Assembly (NCBI GenBank): GCA_946548575.1
Contig: CAMNPT010000001.1
Coordinates: forward strand, 1 to 48,281
From: an uncultured Clostridium sp.
GTDB taxonomy: Bacteria > Bacillota > Clostridia > TANB77 > CAG-508
Direction: 5' to 3'
Length of the DNA: 48,281 nucleotides
Shown: piece by piece, positions 26,605-35,220 of the stretch
Layout of the letters: every line of letters starts with the position of its first letter
Numbering within the stretch: position 1 is the first letter of the stretch
Made by a program: the position numbers and the translations under genes
Notes under the pieces: generated by a model
Told to the model about the DNA's origin: nothing
The model's database searches: none
What the model saw: only the letters and a program-made list of their open reading frames with translations

Positions 26605-27900
26605 TTATTTTTTAGGTAAAGTTACAATAACTTTTGTACCAATATCTCTATTTTTCTCAAATTTTATTGTTCCTCTATGTGCCATTACAATATTATACGC
26701 TATAGATAGTCCTAATCCCATTCCTCCTTTTTGTCTATTTCTAGACTTTTCTTCTCTATAAAATCTTTCAAAAACATGGTCAATGGCTTCTTTGCTTATT
26801 CCTATTCCTGTATCTTCAACTTCTAAAACAAATTTATTATCTTTTTTATATGTTTTTATATTTATATCATTTCCTTCTTTTGTGTATTTAATGCTATTAT
26901 CCATTAAAATTACTAATAATTGTTTTAATTTATTATTATCTGCATAAATTTTTTCATTATATTTCAAATCTACATTTAATGTTTTCTTTTCTGTTTTTGC
27001 TACATCTTGGTACATTCCAGCTAATGTTTTTATTTCTTTATCAAAATCAATTTCTTCTTTATTTAGCTTTAATTGGTCTGTATCACTTTTTGCAAGTTCC
27101 ATTAAGTCTTTTATTAATTTTGTTAATCTATTTGTTTCTTCTAATGTAATACTTATATCTTCTGCATTATCTATTATTTTACTTTCTGGATTTTCTAGTA
27201 AATTTTCTTGTTTTACTTTAATAATAGATAATGGTGTTCTAAGTTCATGTGATGCGTCTTGTATAAATCTATTTTGTCTTTTCCAAGATTCTATAATTGG
27301 TTTCAATGTTTTTCTTGATAATATATAACTTGCAATTAATATTGCAATTAAACTTGTACTAAAAGAAATTACTAAATTTTTTATAAATTTTTGTGCTATC
27401 GTTTTTTCTGCATCAACATTTATTAAAACTTGTTTATATGTTCCATCAGAATTCTTATAATTAATTGCTCTATATGCATAACCTTCAATTTCAGTTTCAT
27501 AAATCGAATTAAGTTCATTTTTATTGAATATTGTTGATTTAAAAATACTACTTAATTTATTATTATCCTCATCTTCTTCTAAAATATCTCCTTGTTCATC
27601 TCTAATAATAAATATAAGCCTTGGACTTTTTTCGATATTTTCTGGTTTAGTTTGATTTTTTTCAAAATCAATTTCATCATTTGTTTGTATTTTGCTATTT
27701 TGTTGATGTGATTTATTTTCTGGTGAATCTAATTCTCTTATAATTGAATTTTTTAATTCCTCATCTGCTGATAAATACAAAGAATTATTAAATTGTGTAT
27801 AAATAGCTGTTCCTAAAATATAAAAAATTATTGAAAAAGCAATTAAATTTAATAACATATTTTTTACAAGCTGTCTTTTTACTTGTTTTTCTTCATTCAT
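26605..27900 (-). CDS. Sensor histidine kinase
   Basis: A 431-residue membrane kinase. Membrane helix 1 is at about residues 13-33 and helix 2 at about 170-194, with an extracytoplasmic sensor loop between them. The phosphoacceptor motif is FIQDASHELRTPLSIIK (H at about residue 218), followed by N-box DNSIKYT, G1 VEDTGIGIS, F-box and G2 GGMGLGLSIAYN. It is therefore a complete HisKA/HATPase kinase without an obvious HAMP domain. ATG 27900 has GAGGGTGA upstream, 20 bases after the response regulator. The stimulus is unknown; the linked target operon suggests an envelope signal. Confidence 0.95.
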   Translation of the reverse strand: MNEEKQVKRQLVKNMLLNLIAFSIIFYILGTAIYTQFNNSLYLSADEELKNSIIRELDSPENKSHQQNSKIQTNDEIDFEKNQTKPENIEKSPRLIFIIRDEQGDILEEDEDNNKLSSIFKSTIFNKNELNSIYETEIEGYAYRAINYKNSDGTYKQVLINVDAEKTIAQKFIKNLVISFSTSLIAILIASYILSRKTLKPIIESWKRQNRFIQDASHELRTPLSIIKVKQENLLENPESKIIDNAEDISITLEETNRLTKLIKDLMELAKSDTDQLKLNKEEIDFDKEIKTLAGMYQDVAKTEKKTLNVDLKYNEKIYADNNKLKQLLVILMDNSIKYTKEGNDINIKTYKKDNKFVLEVEDTGIGISKEAIDHVFERFYREEKSRNRQKGGMGLGLSIAYNIVMAHRGTIKFEKNRDIGTKVIVTLPKK

Positions 27901-27920
27901 TTTATCACCCTCTTCTTATA

Positions 27921-28598
27921 TTATTTTTTTGTTTCGCCTATCATATATCCTACTCCACGAACTGTTTTAAAATATTGATCATAATTATGTTTTTTTAGTT
28001 CTTTTCTAATACCACTCGCATATACTTCAACAACATTTGTAGTGGTATCACTATTAAATCCCCAGATTTTATCAAAAATTTGATTTTTTGTTATTATTCG
28101 ATCTTTATAATTTACAAGATATTCTAACATATCAAATTGTTTACCTTGTAAATTTAATTCTTTATCTTTCACATAAGCTTTTCTACCATTTAAATCAATT
28201 TTTAAATCCTTAAAAGTTATTTCATTTTGATAAAAATCAGGATTATTTCTTCTAATTATAGCTTGAATTCTAGCTTTGAGTTCTTCTTTTTCAAATGGCT
28301 TAGTTAAATAATCATCTGCTCCTTTTTGAAATCCTTGTAATTTATCATTTAATGTGTCTTTTGCTGTAAGAATAATTACTGGTGTCATAATTTTTTCTTT
28401 TCTTATATCAGCTAAAACTTGATATCCATCTTTCTCAGGAAGCATTAAATCCAAAATTATAATATCGTAAATATCTTCTTTTGCATATAATTCTCCTTCA
28501 ATACCATCAAAAGCTTGATCAACTTCATAATCATTTTTCAAAATATCTTTTATTGTATTTGATAATATTTCTTCATCTTCAATTAATAAAATTCTCAT
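27921..28598 (-). CDS. OmpR/PhoB-family response regulator
   Basis: A 225-residue regulator. The receiver domain has the acidic pair in LLIEDEE, the phosphoacceptor Asp in YDIIILDLMLPEKDGY (about residue 51), Thr in VIILTAKD and Lys in YLTKPF. The C-terminal winged-helix domain has the typical NGRKAYVKDKELNLQGKQFD start and KTVRGVGYMIG wing. ATG 28598 has AAAGGAAG upstream and begins MRILLIEDE; an ATG at 28640 would add residues foreign to the family. It is probably autoregulated through the TTTAAGG repeat upstream and probably controls the neighbouring 26.2-26.5 kb surface operon. Confidence 0.95.
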   Translation of the reverse strand: MRILLIEDEEILSNTIKDILKNDYEVDQAFDGIEGELYAKEDIYDIIILDLMLPEKDGYQVLADIRKEKIMTPVIILTAKDTLNDKLQGFQKGADDYLTKPFEKEELKARIQAIIRRNNPDFYQNEITFKDLKIDLNGRKAYVKDKELNLQGKQFDMLEYLVNYKDRIITKNQIFDKIWGFNSDTTTNVVEVYASGIRKELKKHNYDQYFKTVRGVGYMIGETKK

Positions 28599-28647
28599 AC
28601 ATATTCTTCCTTTCAAAAATATTATATCATATATTTTCACATTACAA

Positions 28648-28668
28648 CCTTAAAATTTCCTTAAATAT
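28648..28668 (-). promoter_or_regulatory. TTTAAGG direct repeat upstream of the response-regulator gene
   Basis: On the minus strand TTTAAGG-AAAT-TTTAAGG matches the copy at 26565-26585. Downstream a TATAAT lies 21 bases after the second repeat, followed by the ribosome site. This suggests autoregulation of the two-component operon. Confidence 0.6.
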
Positions 28669-28685
28669 TTTTAATTTTTAAAATA

Positions 28686-28714
28686 TTGAAAAATGTCGCA
28701 AAATGTGGTATATT
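28686..28714 (+). promoter_or_regulatory. Sigma-A-type promoter of mgtE
   Basis: TTGAAA (28686-28691) and TATATT (28709-28714) are 17 bases apart, 36 bases ahead of the mgtE ATG. It diverges from the response-regulator promoter in the same 150-base gap. No magnesium leader RNA is visible; the leader is too short for one. Confidence 0.7.
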
Positions 28715-28750
28715 ATTAAGGTAGCAAAATATTTACAAGGAGTTGATAAA

Positions 28751-30088
28751 ATGGATTTAGAGACAATTGAAAAATTATTAAAAGAAAAAAATTTAACTAA
28801 AATAAAAGAAATATGGCAAGAAATGAACGAATTTGACATTGCGGAACTAATAGAAGATTTGCCTGAAAACCTCCTTGTGCAAGCTTTTAGACTTTTACCA
28901 AAATCTATTGCAGCTGATGTTTTTGTAAATATGGATGATGAAGTTCAAAGAAATCTTATTTCTGCATTAACAAATAAAGAGGCTACTTTAATTATTGAAG
29001 ATATGTACTCTGATGATGCTGCTGACTTATTTGAAGAAATGCCGGCAGTACTTGTTTCTAAGCTATTAAGTAATGTATCAAAAGAAACTAGATTGTCTAT
29101 TAATAAATTATTAAAATATCCTGAAAATTCTGCTGGTTCTTTGATGGCTATGGAATATATTCATTTAAAAAAAGGATTAACTATTAAAGAATCAATTGCT
29201 AGAATTAGACATCAAAAGGATGATTTTGTTTCTTATGATTCTTGTTTTGTTACTGATAATGAAAGAAAATTATTAGGGTATGTTACTATTAAAGATATGC
29301 TTGTTAATGATTTAGATACTTTAATAGATGATATAATGCAAACCTGTGAACATGTTCTTACTACTTTAATGGATCAGGAAGATGTTGCTAATATATTCCA
29401 AGATTATGATTATAACACTTTGCCAGTTGTTGATTCTGAAAGTAGATTGGTTGGTATTATTACAGTAGATGATGTTATTGATATCATACAAGAAGAGACT
29501 ACTGAAGATATCGAAAAAATGGCTGCTATCACGCCTACAGATAAATCTTATATGAGAACTGGAATTTTTGAAACTTGGAAAAAAAGGATTCCTTGGTTAT
29601 TATTACTTATGATATCAGCTACTTTTACAGGAAGTATTATTTCACATTTTGAGCAGGCGTTAGCAACCTATGTAATTTTAACAGCATTTATACCAATGCT
29701 TATGGATACAGGTGGTAATGCTGGTAGCCAAGCTAGTGTATCTGTTATTCGTAGCTTATCTTTAGATGAAATCGAATATAAAGATACTTTTAAAGTTATA
29801 TGGAAAGAATTTAGAGTAAGTTTACTATGTGGACTTACACTTGCAATTGCAAATTTTGCTAAATTAATGTTATTTGATAAAGTTGGTTTTGAAATTTCTT
29901 TAATTGTATGCTTAACATTAATTATGACAGTTGTCGTTGCTAAATTAATTGGAAGTTCATTACCTATACTTGCTAAAAAAATAGGATTTGATCCAGCTGT
30001 TATGGCAAGTCCATTTATTACAACTATTGTAGATGCATGTTCTTTGTTAATTTATTTTAAAATTGCAAGTGCACTATTAGGAATTTAA
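28751..30088 (+). CDS. mgtE: Magnesium transporter MgtE
   Basis: A 445-residue Mg2+ channel. The N-terminal superhelical domain (about residues 1-130) contains MNEFDIAELIEDLPENLLVQ. Two CBS domains follow (about 130-250), with VTIKDMLVNDLDTLIDDIM and PVVDSESRLVGIITVDDVID. The C-terminal part has five membrane helices including the MgtE signature around MLMDTGGNAGSQASVSVIRS and the end KIGFDPAVMASPFITTIVD. ATG 28751 has AAGGAG upstream; an in-frame ATG at 28703 lies inside the promoter. It is one of only two plus-strand genes and ends at a strong terminator. Confidence 0.96.
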   Translation: MDLETIEKLLKEKNLTKIKEIWQEMNEFDIAELIEDLPENLLVQAFRLLPKSIAADVFVNMDDEVQRNLISALTNKEATLIIEDMYSDDAADLFEEMPAVLVSKLLSNVSKETRLSINKLLKYPENSAGSLMAMEYIHLKKGLTIKESIARIRHQKDDFVSYDSCFVTDNERKLLGYVTIKDMLVNDLDTLIDDIMQTCEHVLTTLMDQEDVANIFQDYDYNTLPVVDSESRLVGIITVDDVIDIIQEETTEDIEKMAAITPTDKSYMRTGIFETWKKRIPWLLLLMISATFTGSIISHFEQALATYVILTAFIPMLMDTGGNAGSQASVSVIRSLSLDEIEYKDTFKVIWKEFRVSLLCGLTLAIANFAKLMLFDKVGFEISLIVCLTLIMTVVVAKLIGSSLPILAKKIGFDPAVMASPFITTIVDACSLLIYFKIASALLGI

Positions 30089-30094
30089 AAATTA

Positions 30095-30133
30095 AGAAGC
30101 AGAAATTAATTATTATTTCTGCTTCTCTTTTTT
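30095..30133. terminator. Terminator shared by mgtE and the converging coiled-coil gene
   Basis: Perfect 12-base arms AGAAGCAGAAAT and ATTTCTGCTTCT with an eight-base loop, followed by CTTTTTT on the plus strand. The right arm also encodes the last codons of the minus-strand coiled-coil gene (stop at 30113). Confidence 0.85.
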
Positions 30134-30505
30134 GCTTATAACTATTGATAAATCATTAATAGTATCTGCTATTTCTTTAGTATTTTTTTCTAATAAGTTA
30201 TATATATCTTCTCTTAAATTATTTATTTTACTACTTATCTCTTCACTCATTTCATTACGTAAAGTTTCTATTCTTTCTATACTATCATTATGCAATTCGT
30301 ACATTTCATTTCTTAGTCCAGTTACTTGAGTACTTAAATCCTCATTTAATTCATCTCTTAAATAATTCATTTCAATATATACTTCATTTCTTAATCCATT
30401 TATCTCTTCATGCATATCATCTCTTAATCCGCCTATTTCTTCATGCATTTCATCGTGAATTTTATCAACTTTTTCTAATATTTTTATTAAAATATCTTTT
30501 TCCAT
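30113..30505 (-). CDS. Small coiled-coil protein of unknown function
   Basis: A 130-residue, highly charged protein that is almost entirely heptad-type helix. It has repeated segments such as IGGLRDDMHEEINGLRNEVY and VTGLRNEMYELHNDSIER, with an 11- or 14-residue LR(D/N)E(M/V) periodicity. There is no membrane segment or catalytic motif. Proteins like this are frequent in Clostridia and phages, but I recognise no named family. ATG 30505 has AAAGGAGG upstream. It stands alone between mgtE and metK and ends within the shared terminator. Confidence 0.75.
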   Translation of the reverse strand: MEKDILIKILEKVDKIHDEMHEEIGGLRDDMHEEINGLRNEVYIEMNYLRDELNEDLSTQVTGLRNEMYELHNDSIERIETLRNEMSEEISSKINNLREDIYNLLEKNTKEIADTINDLSIVISKKEKQK

Positions 30506-30655
30506 AACGTTCCTCCTTTTTTAATGTTATCTTATGAATTATTTGTTATTCCTTTATGCTTATTATAATATCATATTAGAAAAAAATCAATAAAGATTTG
30601 TTATTTTTTGTAATTTGTTTTACTTTGAGTTCATCTTTACTTGGGTGTTTTTGTT

Positions 30656-31798
30656 CTATATTAATTTTACAGTCTTTTCCCATGTTAAGTCTGCTTTTCC
30701 AAAATGTCCATAATTTGTTGTCTTGCGATATATTGGCTTTTTTAAATCTAGATAATTTATTATTCCTCTCGGTGTTAAATCAAAATTGTTATAAATTAAT
30801 TTTACAATTTTATCTTCTGGTATTTTATTAGTACCATAAGTATTTACATATACTGATACTGGCTTTGCTACTCCTATTGCATAAGAAAATTGTATCTCAC
30901 ACTTTTTTGCAAACCCGTTTGCCACTATATTTTTTGCTATAAATCTTGCCATATATGCTGCTGACCTATCTACTTTTGTAGCATCTTTTCCTGAAAATGC
31001 TCCTCCACCATGTCTTGCATATCCACCATATGTATCTACAATTATTTTTCTTCCAGTTAATCCGCTATCTCCAAGAGGTCCTCCTATTACAAATCTCCCT
31101 GTTGGATTTATAAAATATTTTGTTTGGCTATCTATCAACTCTGCTGGAACTACTTCATTTATTACTTTTTCTTTTATATCTTTTTTTAATGTTTCCATAT
31201 CTATATCTTTTTTATGTTGAGTTGATATTACTATGGTATCTACTCTTACAGGAGTATTCCCTTTATATTCTATTGTTACTTGTGTTTTTCCATCTGGTCT
31301 TAAATATTTTATTATACCTTGTTTTCTAACTTCTGTTAATCTTTTTGATAATTTATGTGCTAATGATATTGGTAGTGGCATCAATTCTTCTGTTTCATCA
31401 CAAGCAAATCCAAACATAATACCTTGATCTCCAGCTCCTTCTGATTCAAGTTTTCCTTCTTTAGTTTCTAAAGATTTGTCAACTCCTAAAGCAATGTCTG
31501 GTGATTGTTTTGATACATTTACAGTTATTTTACATGTATTATAATCTATATCTGTTTTTGCGTTGTCATATCCAATTTCTTTTATAGCTTGTCTTGCAAC
31601 TTTTTCAATATTTACCTCTGCTAGAGAGCTAATTTCTCCTGTTATATAAATTTCTCCTTTTCCTGCTACTGTTTCACATGCTACTCTTGAATTTTCATCT
31701 TTGGATAAATAAGCATCTAAAATACTGTCAGATATATAATCACATAATTTATCTGGATGTCCCTCAGTTACGCTTTCTGATGTAAATAATTTTTTCAT
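30656..31798 (-). CDS. metK: S-adenosylmethionine synthetase (MetK)
   Basis: MetK makes SAM from methionine and ATP. The 380-residue protein has [20 protein letters not shown] at the N terminus, the ATP-binding [15 protein letters not shown] hexapeptide region (about residue 120), [20 protein letters not shown], and the P-loop-like [19 protein letters not shown]. It is slightly shorter than many MetK (about 395) but all three repeat domains are present. ATG 31798 follows AAAGGGT. Expression should be controlled by the SAM-I riboswitch and terminator immediately upstream, which shuts off transcription when SAM is abundant. Confidence 0.97.
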   Translation of the reverse strand: MKKLFTSESVTEGHPDKLCDYISDSILDAYLSKDENSRVACETVAGKGEIYITGEISSLAEVNIEKVARQAIKEIGYDNAKTDIDYNTCKITVNVSKQSPDIALGVDKSLETKEGKLESEGAGDQGIMFGFACDETEELMPLPISLAHKLSKRLTEVRKQGIIKYLRPDGKTQVTIEYKGNTPVRVDTIVISTQHKKDIDMETLKKDIKEKVINEVVPAELIDSQTKYFINPTGRFVIGGPLGDSGLTGRKIIVDTYGGYARHGGGAFSGKDATKVDRSAAYMARFIAKNIVANGFAKKCEIQFSYAIGVAKPVSVYVNTYGTNKIPEDKIVKLIYNNFDLTPRGIINYLDLKKPIYRKTTNYGHFGKADLTWEKTVKLI

Positions 31799-31853
31799 TT
31801 TACTTCAACCCTTTCTATGTTTTATTCTATATATGTTAACCATTTATTGTTCC

Positions 31854-31883
31854 AAAAAAGCTCTGTACTTAAGTACAGAGCTT
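31854..31883 (-). terminator. Riboswitch-controlled terminator before metK
   Basis: On the minus strand AAGCTCTGTACTTAAGTACAGAGCTTTTTT forms a near-perfect hairpin with a T-run. It lies 23 bases after the SAM-I aptamer and 55 bases before metK, the arrangement expected for an OFF-type expression platform. Confidence 0.85.
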
Positions 31884-31905
31884 AATAATTTGTTTTATTT
31901 AAAAA

Positions 31906-32005
31906 TTATCAATCAAAGCACTTACTACTTTGTCGGTATTAGCACCTTATTTAATACAGGTTGCTGTGGAGTCATAGAGCCGAATCTCTCGTCCACTCTT
32001 GATAA
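31906..32005 (-). ncRNA. SAM-I (S-box) riboswitch aptamer
   Basis: The minus strand contains the S-box landmarks in order: TTATCAAGAGTGG with the P1 5' strand and kink-turn start, CTATGACTCC, CAGCAACCT, AAGGTGCTAATACC, and a closing TTGATAA that pairs with TTATCAA. The aptamer binds SAM and promotes the terminator at 31854-31883, repressing metK. Confidence 0.95.
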
Positions 32006-32023
32006 CATATATATTTGATTAGT

Positions 32024-32052
32024 ATTATACTTTTTTTTTATATTATTGTCAA
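32024..32052 (-). promoter_or_regulatory. Sigma-A-type promoter of the metK riboswitch transcript
   Basis: TTGACA (32052-32047) and TATAAT (32029-32024) are 17 bases apart, a consensus promoter. The aptamer begins about 18 bases downstream of the -10. Confidence 0.8.
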
Positions 32053-32090
32053 TGGTTTTGTACAATTTTGTAAAATTTAATTATTAATAT

Positions 32091-33827
32091 TTACATTTTT
32101 AGCAAATTTTCTACACTTATGTCTTCTGCAGTTATTGTTTTCAGTGCTTTTTTATTTTTCTTGTCTTTTACATTTGAAGCATGTTTTATTATAGTTTTTT
32201 CATATACATTCCTTATAAATCTTGCATTTCCAAAGTTTTTAGTATCTCTATATTCATTTATAATTTTTTCAAGTTTTTTAATTGCTTCATTTTCTACAAT
32301 AAATCCTGCTTTTCCAGTCATTAACTCAAATATCTTTATTAGTTCTTGTGTTGTATAGTCTTCAAACTCAAGAGTATAGCCAATTCTTGAAACTATTCCA
32401 GAATTTGCATTTAAAAAATTTTGCATTTCTTTTGTATATCCAGCAAATATTACAACCAAGTTATCTCTATAGTTTTCCATCGCTTGTATTAATGTTGCAA
32501 TTGCTTCCTCATTATATCCATTTCCTTCTCCTCTGCCACTTGCCAAAGAGTATGCTTCGTCTACAAATAATACTCCTCCTAGAGCTTTTTGAACAACTGC
32601 CATTGTTTTTGGTGCAGTTTGTCCTACATATTCAGCAACTAAATCTTTACTTGATACTTCTATCAGCTTATTTTGTTTTATGTATTTCAAATTGTATAAA
32701 ATCTCAGCTACAATTCTTGCAACAGTTGTTTTTCCTGTTCCTGGATTTCCTAAAAACACCATATGTAAATTTACATCTTTTATTTTTAGACTATCTTGTG
32801 CTTTACTTTTTAATTCTTTTAGGCTAACTAAGTCTTTTAAAACTTGTTTTACTTTTTCAAGTCCCACTAATTCATTTAATTCTACAAAAATTTCGTCAAT
32901 TGATTTTTCCTTTTCATATTCTGGTACCATTTTATTAAAAGTTATATATTCTATTAGTTGTTTTGTATAATCTATATATGATAAATTAGTATTTGGATAA
33001 GTTACTGATATATAATCTAATAAATTAACTTGCATCTCTTCTGAAACTTCTATACTTTCTTTTAATCTATCTAATACATCTTGATATATTTCCTGGATAT
33101 CTGGCTTTTCTCCCACTATTTCAAAAACAGAAAATTCACTTTTTATTTTTTCTGATAGTGAAAATATTTCATTTAACTCTTCTTTATTTTTTGCAATTAA
33201 AACTGTTAAATCTTTATTTTCATTATCTAGTAGTTTTTCGGAAAATCTATATAAAATCTTTTCCTTATCATTTTTATCCTTTATATCAAATGCATTAGGG
33301 TCTTTAAATGCAATAACATTTAAGTTAGTAGAATATATTTCTTCTATCTTATCAGCATTTTCTAAATCATAATAAGAAACTACTCCAACTCCACCTTGTG
33401 GCATATAACTAAAATAATTTATATTCTGGTTTAATATATCTAGCACATCAAAAGCTGTTTGATTGTTGTCGCAATATATACACATGTTGAAACATATAAA
33501 TTGCTTTTCAATTTTTTCATTATATTTTCTTATATATTCAATTATTTTTTTTAAAGTATTTTTAGAATTATCTGTAATATGAAGTTTATCAATCTTTTTA
33601 AATGAAGCTTCCATTAATTTATCTTTTTCTTCTTTAGAAAGTTCTATTTTTTTATTACTATAAATATTCTTGGTATTAATATAAGGAACTTCTTTTTCTT
33701 CATCATTTTCATCAGTTATACCTTTTAACTTTTTTATATCTTCACGTAATTTTTGATTTTCTTTTTCTATTTTACCAATTCCAAAAAAATCTTCATATAC
33801 ATTTTTTAAAATGTCTTCTTTATTCAT
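32091..33827 (-). CDS. AAA ATPase of the CbbX/SpoVK type
   Basis: A 578-residue ATPase. The C-terminal half (about residues 295-575) is a standard CbbX/SpoVK AAA domain: ELVGLEKVKQVLKDLVSLKE, Walker A VFLGNPGTGKTTVARIVAEI, Walker B GVLFVDEAYSLA, then the sensor-1 segment VVIFAGYTKEM and the arginine-rich GNARFIRNVYE. The N-terminal 290 residues look like a degenerate ATPase-like domain plus coiled-coil start; simple SpoVK proteins (about 320 residues) lack this. It is the last gene of the VWA-XpaC-TelA operon, 15 bases after telA. AAA plus VWA partners often act as a chaperone pair, so a remodelling role with the VWA protein is likely but inferred. Confidence 0.9.
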   Translation of the reverse strand: MNKEDILKNVYEDFFGIGKIEKENQKLREDIKKLKGITDENDEEKEVPYINTKNIYSNKKIELSKEEKDKLMEASFKKIDKLHITDNSKNTLKKIIEYIRKYNEKIEKQFICFNMCIYCDNNQTAFDVLDILNQNINYFSYMPQGGVGVVSYYDLENADKIEEIYSTNLNVIAFKDPNAFDIKDKNDKEKILYRFSEKLLDNENKDLTVLIAKNKEELNEIFSLSEKIKSEFSVFEIVGEKPDIQEIYQDVLDRLKESIEVSEEMQVNLLDYISVTYPNTNLSYIDYTKQLIEYITFNKMVPEYEKEKSIDEIFVELNELVGLEKVKQVLKDLVSLKELKSKAQDSLKIKDVNLHMVFLGNPGTGKTTVARIVAEILYNLKYIKQNKLIEVSSKDLVAEYVGQTAPKTMAVVQKALGGVLFVDEAYSLASGRGEGNGYNEEAIATLIQAMENYRDNLVVIFAGYTKEMQNFLNANSGIVSRIGYTLEFEDYTTQELIKIFELMTGKAGFIVENEAIKKLEKIINEYRDTKNFGNARFIRNVYEKTIIKHASNVKDKKNKKALKTITAEDISVENLLKM

Positions 33828-33842
33828 ATAAAGTTTTCCTTT

Positions 33843-35003
33843 CTAATTTGGCATTTTTATTTCAATCATTTTTTCTTTAAGTTCTTTTTCAATGTTTTGT
33901 AATTCTGCCTCTGCTTCTTGACGTTTAGCTCTTCCATTTTCATGTATTTCGATAACTTTGTCTAATGTTTCTATTATATCTTTATTAGTTTTTTGCAATG
34001 TTTCAACATCAACAATTGCCCTTTCAGATTCTTCTGCAATTTGAATAGAACCTTGTTTTAAAATTTCGCTATTTTTCTTTAACATATCATTTGTCAAGTC
34101 TGTAACTGCTTTTTGTGCTCCTAGAGCCTGTTTAGCATTGTTAATTCCTAAGGCTAAAACAATTTGGTTTTTCCATAAAGGAATTGTATTTGTTATAGAA
34201 CCTTGAATTTTTTCAACTAATTCAGCTTCATTATTTTGTAATAAACGAATCTGTGGAGCCATTTGAATTGAAATTATTCTAGTTGTTTTTAAATCATATA
34301 TTTTCTTTTCAAATCTATTTATTGTATTTTCTAAATCTTGAACTTTTTGTGCATCTAATTGTTCTCCAGATTCCTTAGCTTGTTCTCTTAATTTTGGAAG
34401 TTCAACATTTCTTAATTCTTCTAATTTTTTTTCACCTGCTATAATGTATAAAGAAATTTCTTTAAAATATTCTAAATTTTTTTCATACATAGTATCAAAT
34501 ATTGCTATATCTTTTAACATTTGTAATCTGTGATTTTCAAGTTGTTTTTCAATACCATCAATATTGGTTTCAATTTTACTATATTTTGCTGTTAATATAT
34601 CTAATTGTTTTTTAGCACTGTGGAATAATTTAGCTAATCCTGATTTGTTTTCAGATGTAATATCTGAATCAAAAGACTTAATCTCTCCTACTAAATTTGC
34701 TAATAAATCTCCAACTTCTCCTGTGCTTTTAGTTTTGATACCTTCTAATACACTATCTGAAAATTCTGATATTTTAGCTTGAGCTTTAGCTCCATATTGT
34801 AAAACTTGTGTTGAATCTGTTATATCAATTTTACTATTAAATTCATCAACTGCCTTTTTTTCTTCTTCTGTTAATAAATTATAATTTAATGATTCCTCAA
34901 TTTTTTCATTTGTAACAGTTCCCTTATTTTCAGCCTCATTTATTAAATTTTCTACTTCCTCTTTTTTTACTTCTTTCTCTACTTTTAATTCTAAACCTTC
35001 CAT
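33843..35003 (-). CDS. telA: Toxic anion resistance protein (TelA family)
   Basis: A 386-residue, largely helical cytoplasmic protein. Family landmarks include VLQYGAKAQAKISEFSDSVL near residue 90, the EISLYIIAGEKKLEEL segment, QLDAQKVQDLENTINRFEKK with the ISIQMAPQIRLLQ stretch, and IPLWKNQIVLALGINNAKQA. TelA proteins are linked to tellurite and envelope stress resistance and commonly sit next to xpaC, as here. Its biochemical activity is unknown. ATG 35003 has AGAGAGGAGA upstream. A long palindromic element separates it from the preceding solute-binding-like gene. Confidence 0.93.
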   Translation of the reverse strand: MEGLELKVEKEVKKEEVENLINEAENKGTVTNEKIEESLNYNLLTEEEKKAVDEFNSKIDITDSTQVLQYGAKAQAKISEFSDSVLEGIKTKSTGEVGDLLANLVGEIKSFDSDITSENKSGLAKLFHSAKKQLDILTAKYSKIETNIDGIEKQLENHRLQMLKDIAIFDTMYEKNLEYFKEISLYIIAGEKKLEELRNVELPKLREQAKESGEQLDAQKVQDLENTINRFEKKIYDLKTTRIISIQMAPQIRLLQNNEAELVEKIQGSITNTIPLWKNQIVLALGINNAKQALGAQKAVTDLTNDMLKKNSEILKQGSIQIAEESERAIVDVETLQKTNKDIIETLDKVIEIHENGRAKRQEAEAELQNIEKELKEKMIEIKMPN

Positions 35004-35033
35004 TTTTTAATCTCCTCTCTTTTTTTCTACCAA

Positions 35034-35201
35034 AAGTGAACCAAGGGGACGGAACCAAGGGGACGCACCTTTTTGGTTAACAACCAAGGGGGACGGACCT
35101 TTTGGTTGAAAAATTTTTAAATAAAATATATTTATAATTTTTTCTCAATTTTCAACCAAAAGGTCCGTCCCCCTTGGTTCCGTCCCCTTGGTTCACCTCT
35201 G
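35034..35201. repeat. Long palindromic repeat element, copy 1
   Basis: A left arm with GAACCAAGGGGACGGAACC and CAACCAAGGGGGACGGACC, ending CTTTTGGTTGAAA, is mirrored by a right arm TTTCAACCAAAAGGTCCGTC, then CCCCTTGGTTCCGTCCCC. The AT-rich centre contains AATAAAATATATTTATAATT. It is far more GC-rich than its surroundings and resembles copy 2 at 44211-44376. It fills the gap between telA and the preceding gene and can form a very long stem. It looks like a non-autonomous dispersed element; no transposase is in the window. Confidence 0.8.
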
Positions 35202-35220
35202 ATTGAAAATTGGCAAATCA

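Noticed and set aside
31799..32090. A protein-coding gene between metK and the AAA ATPase
   Set aside because: Short open frames there are shadows of the SAM-I riboswitch and its terminator, which account for the sequence.
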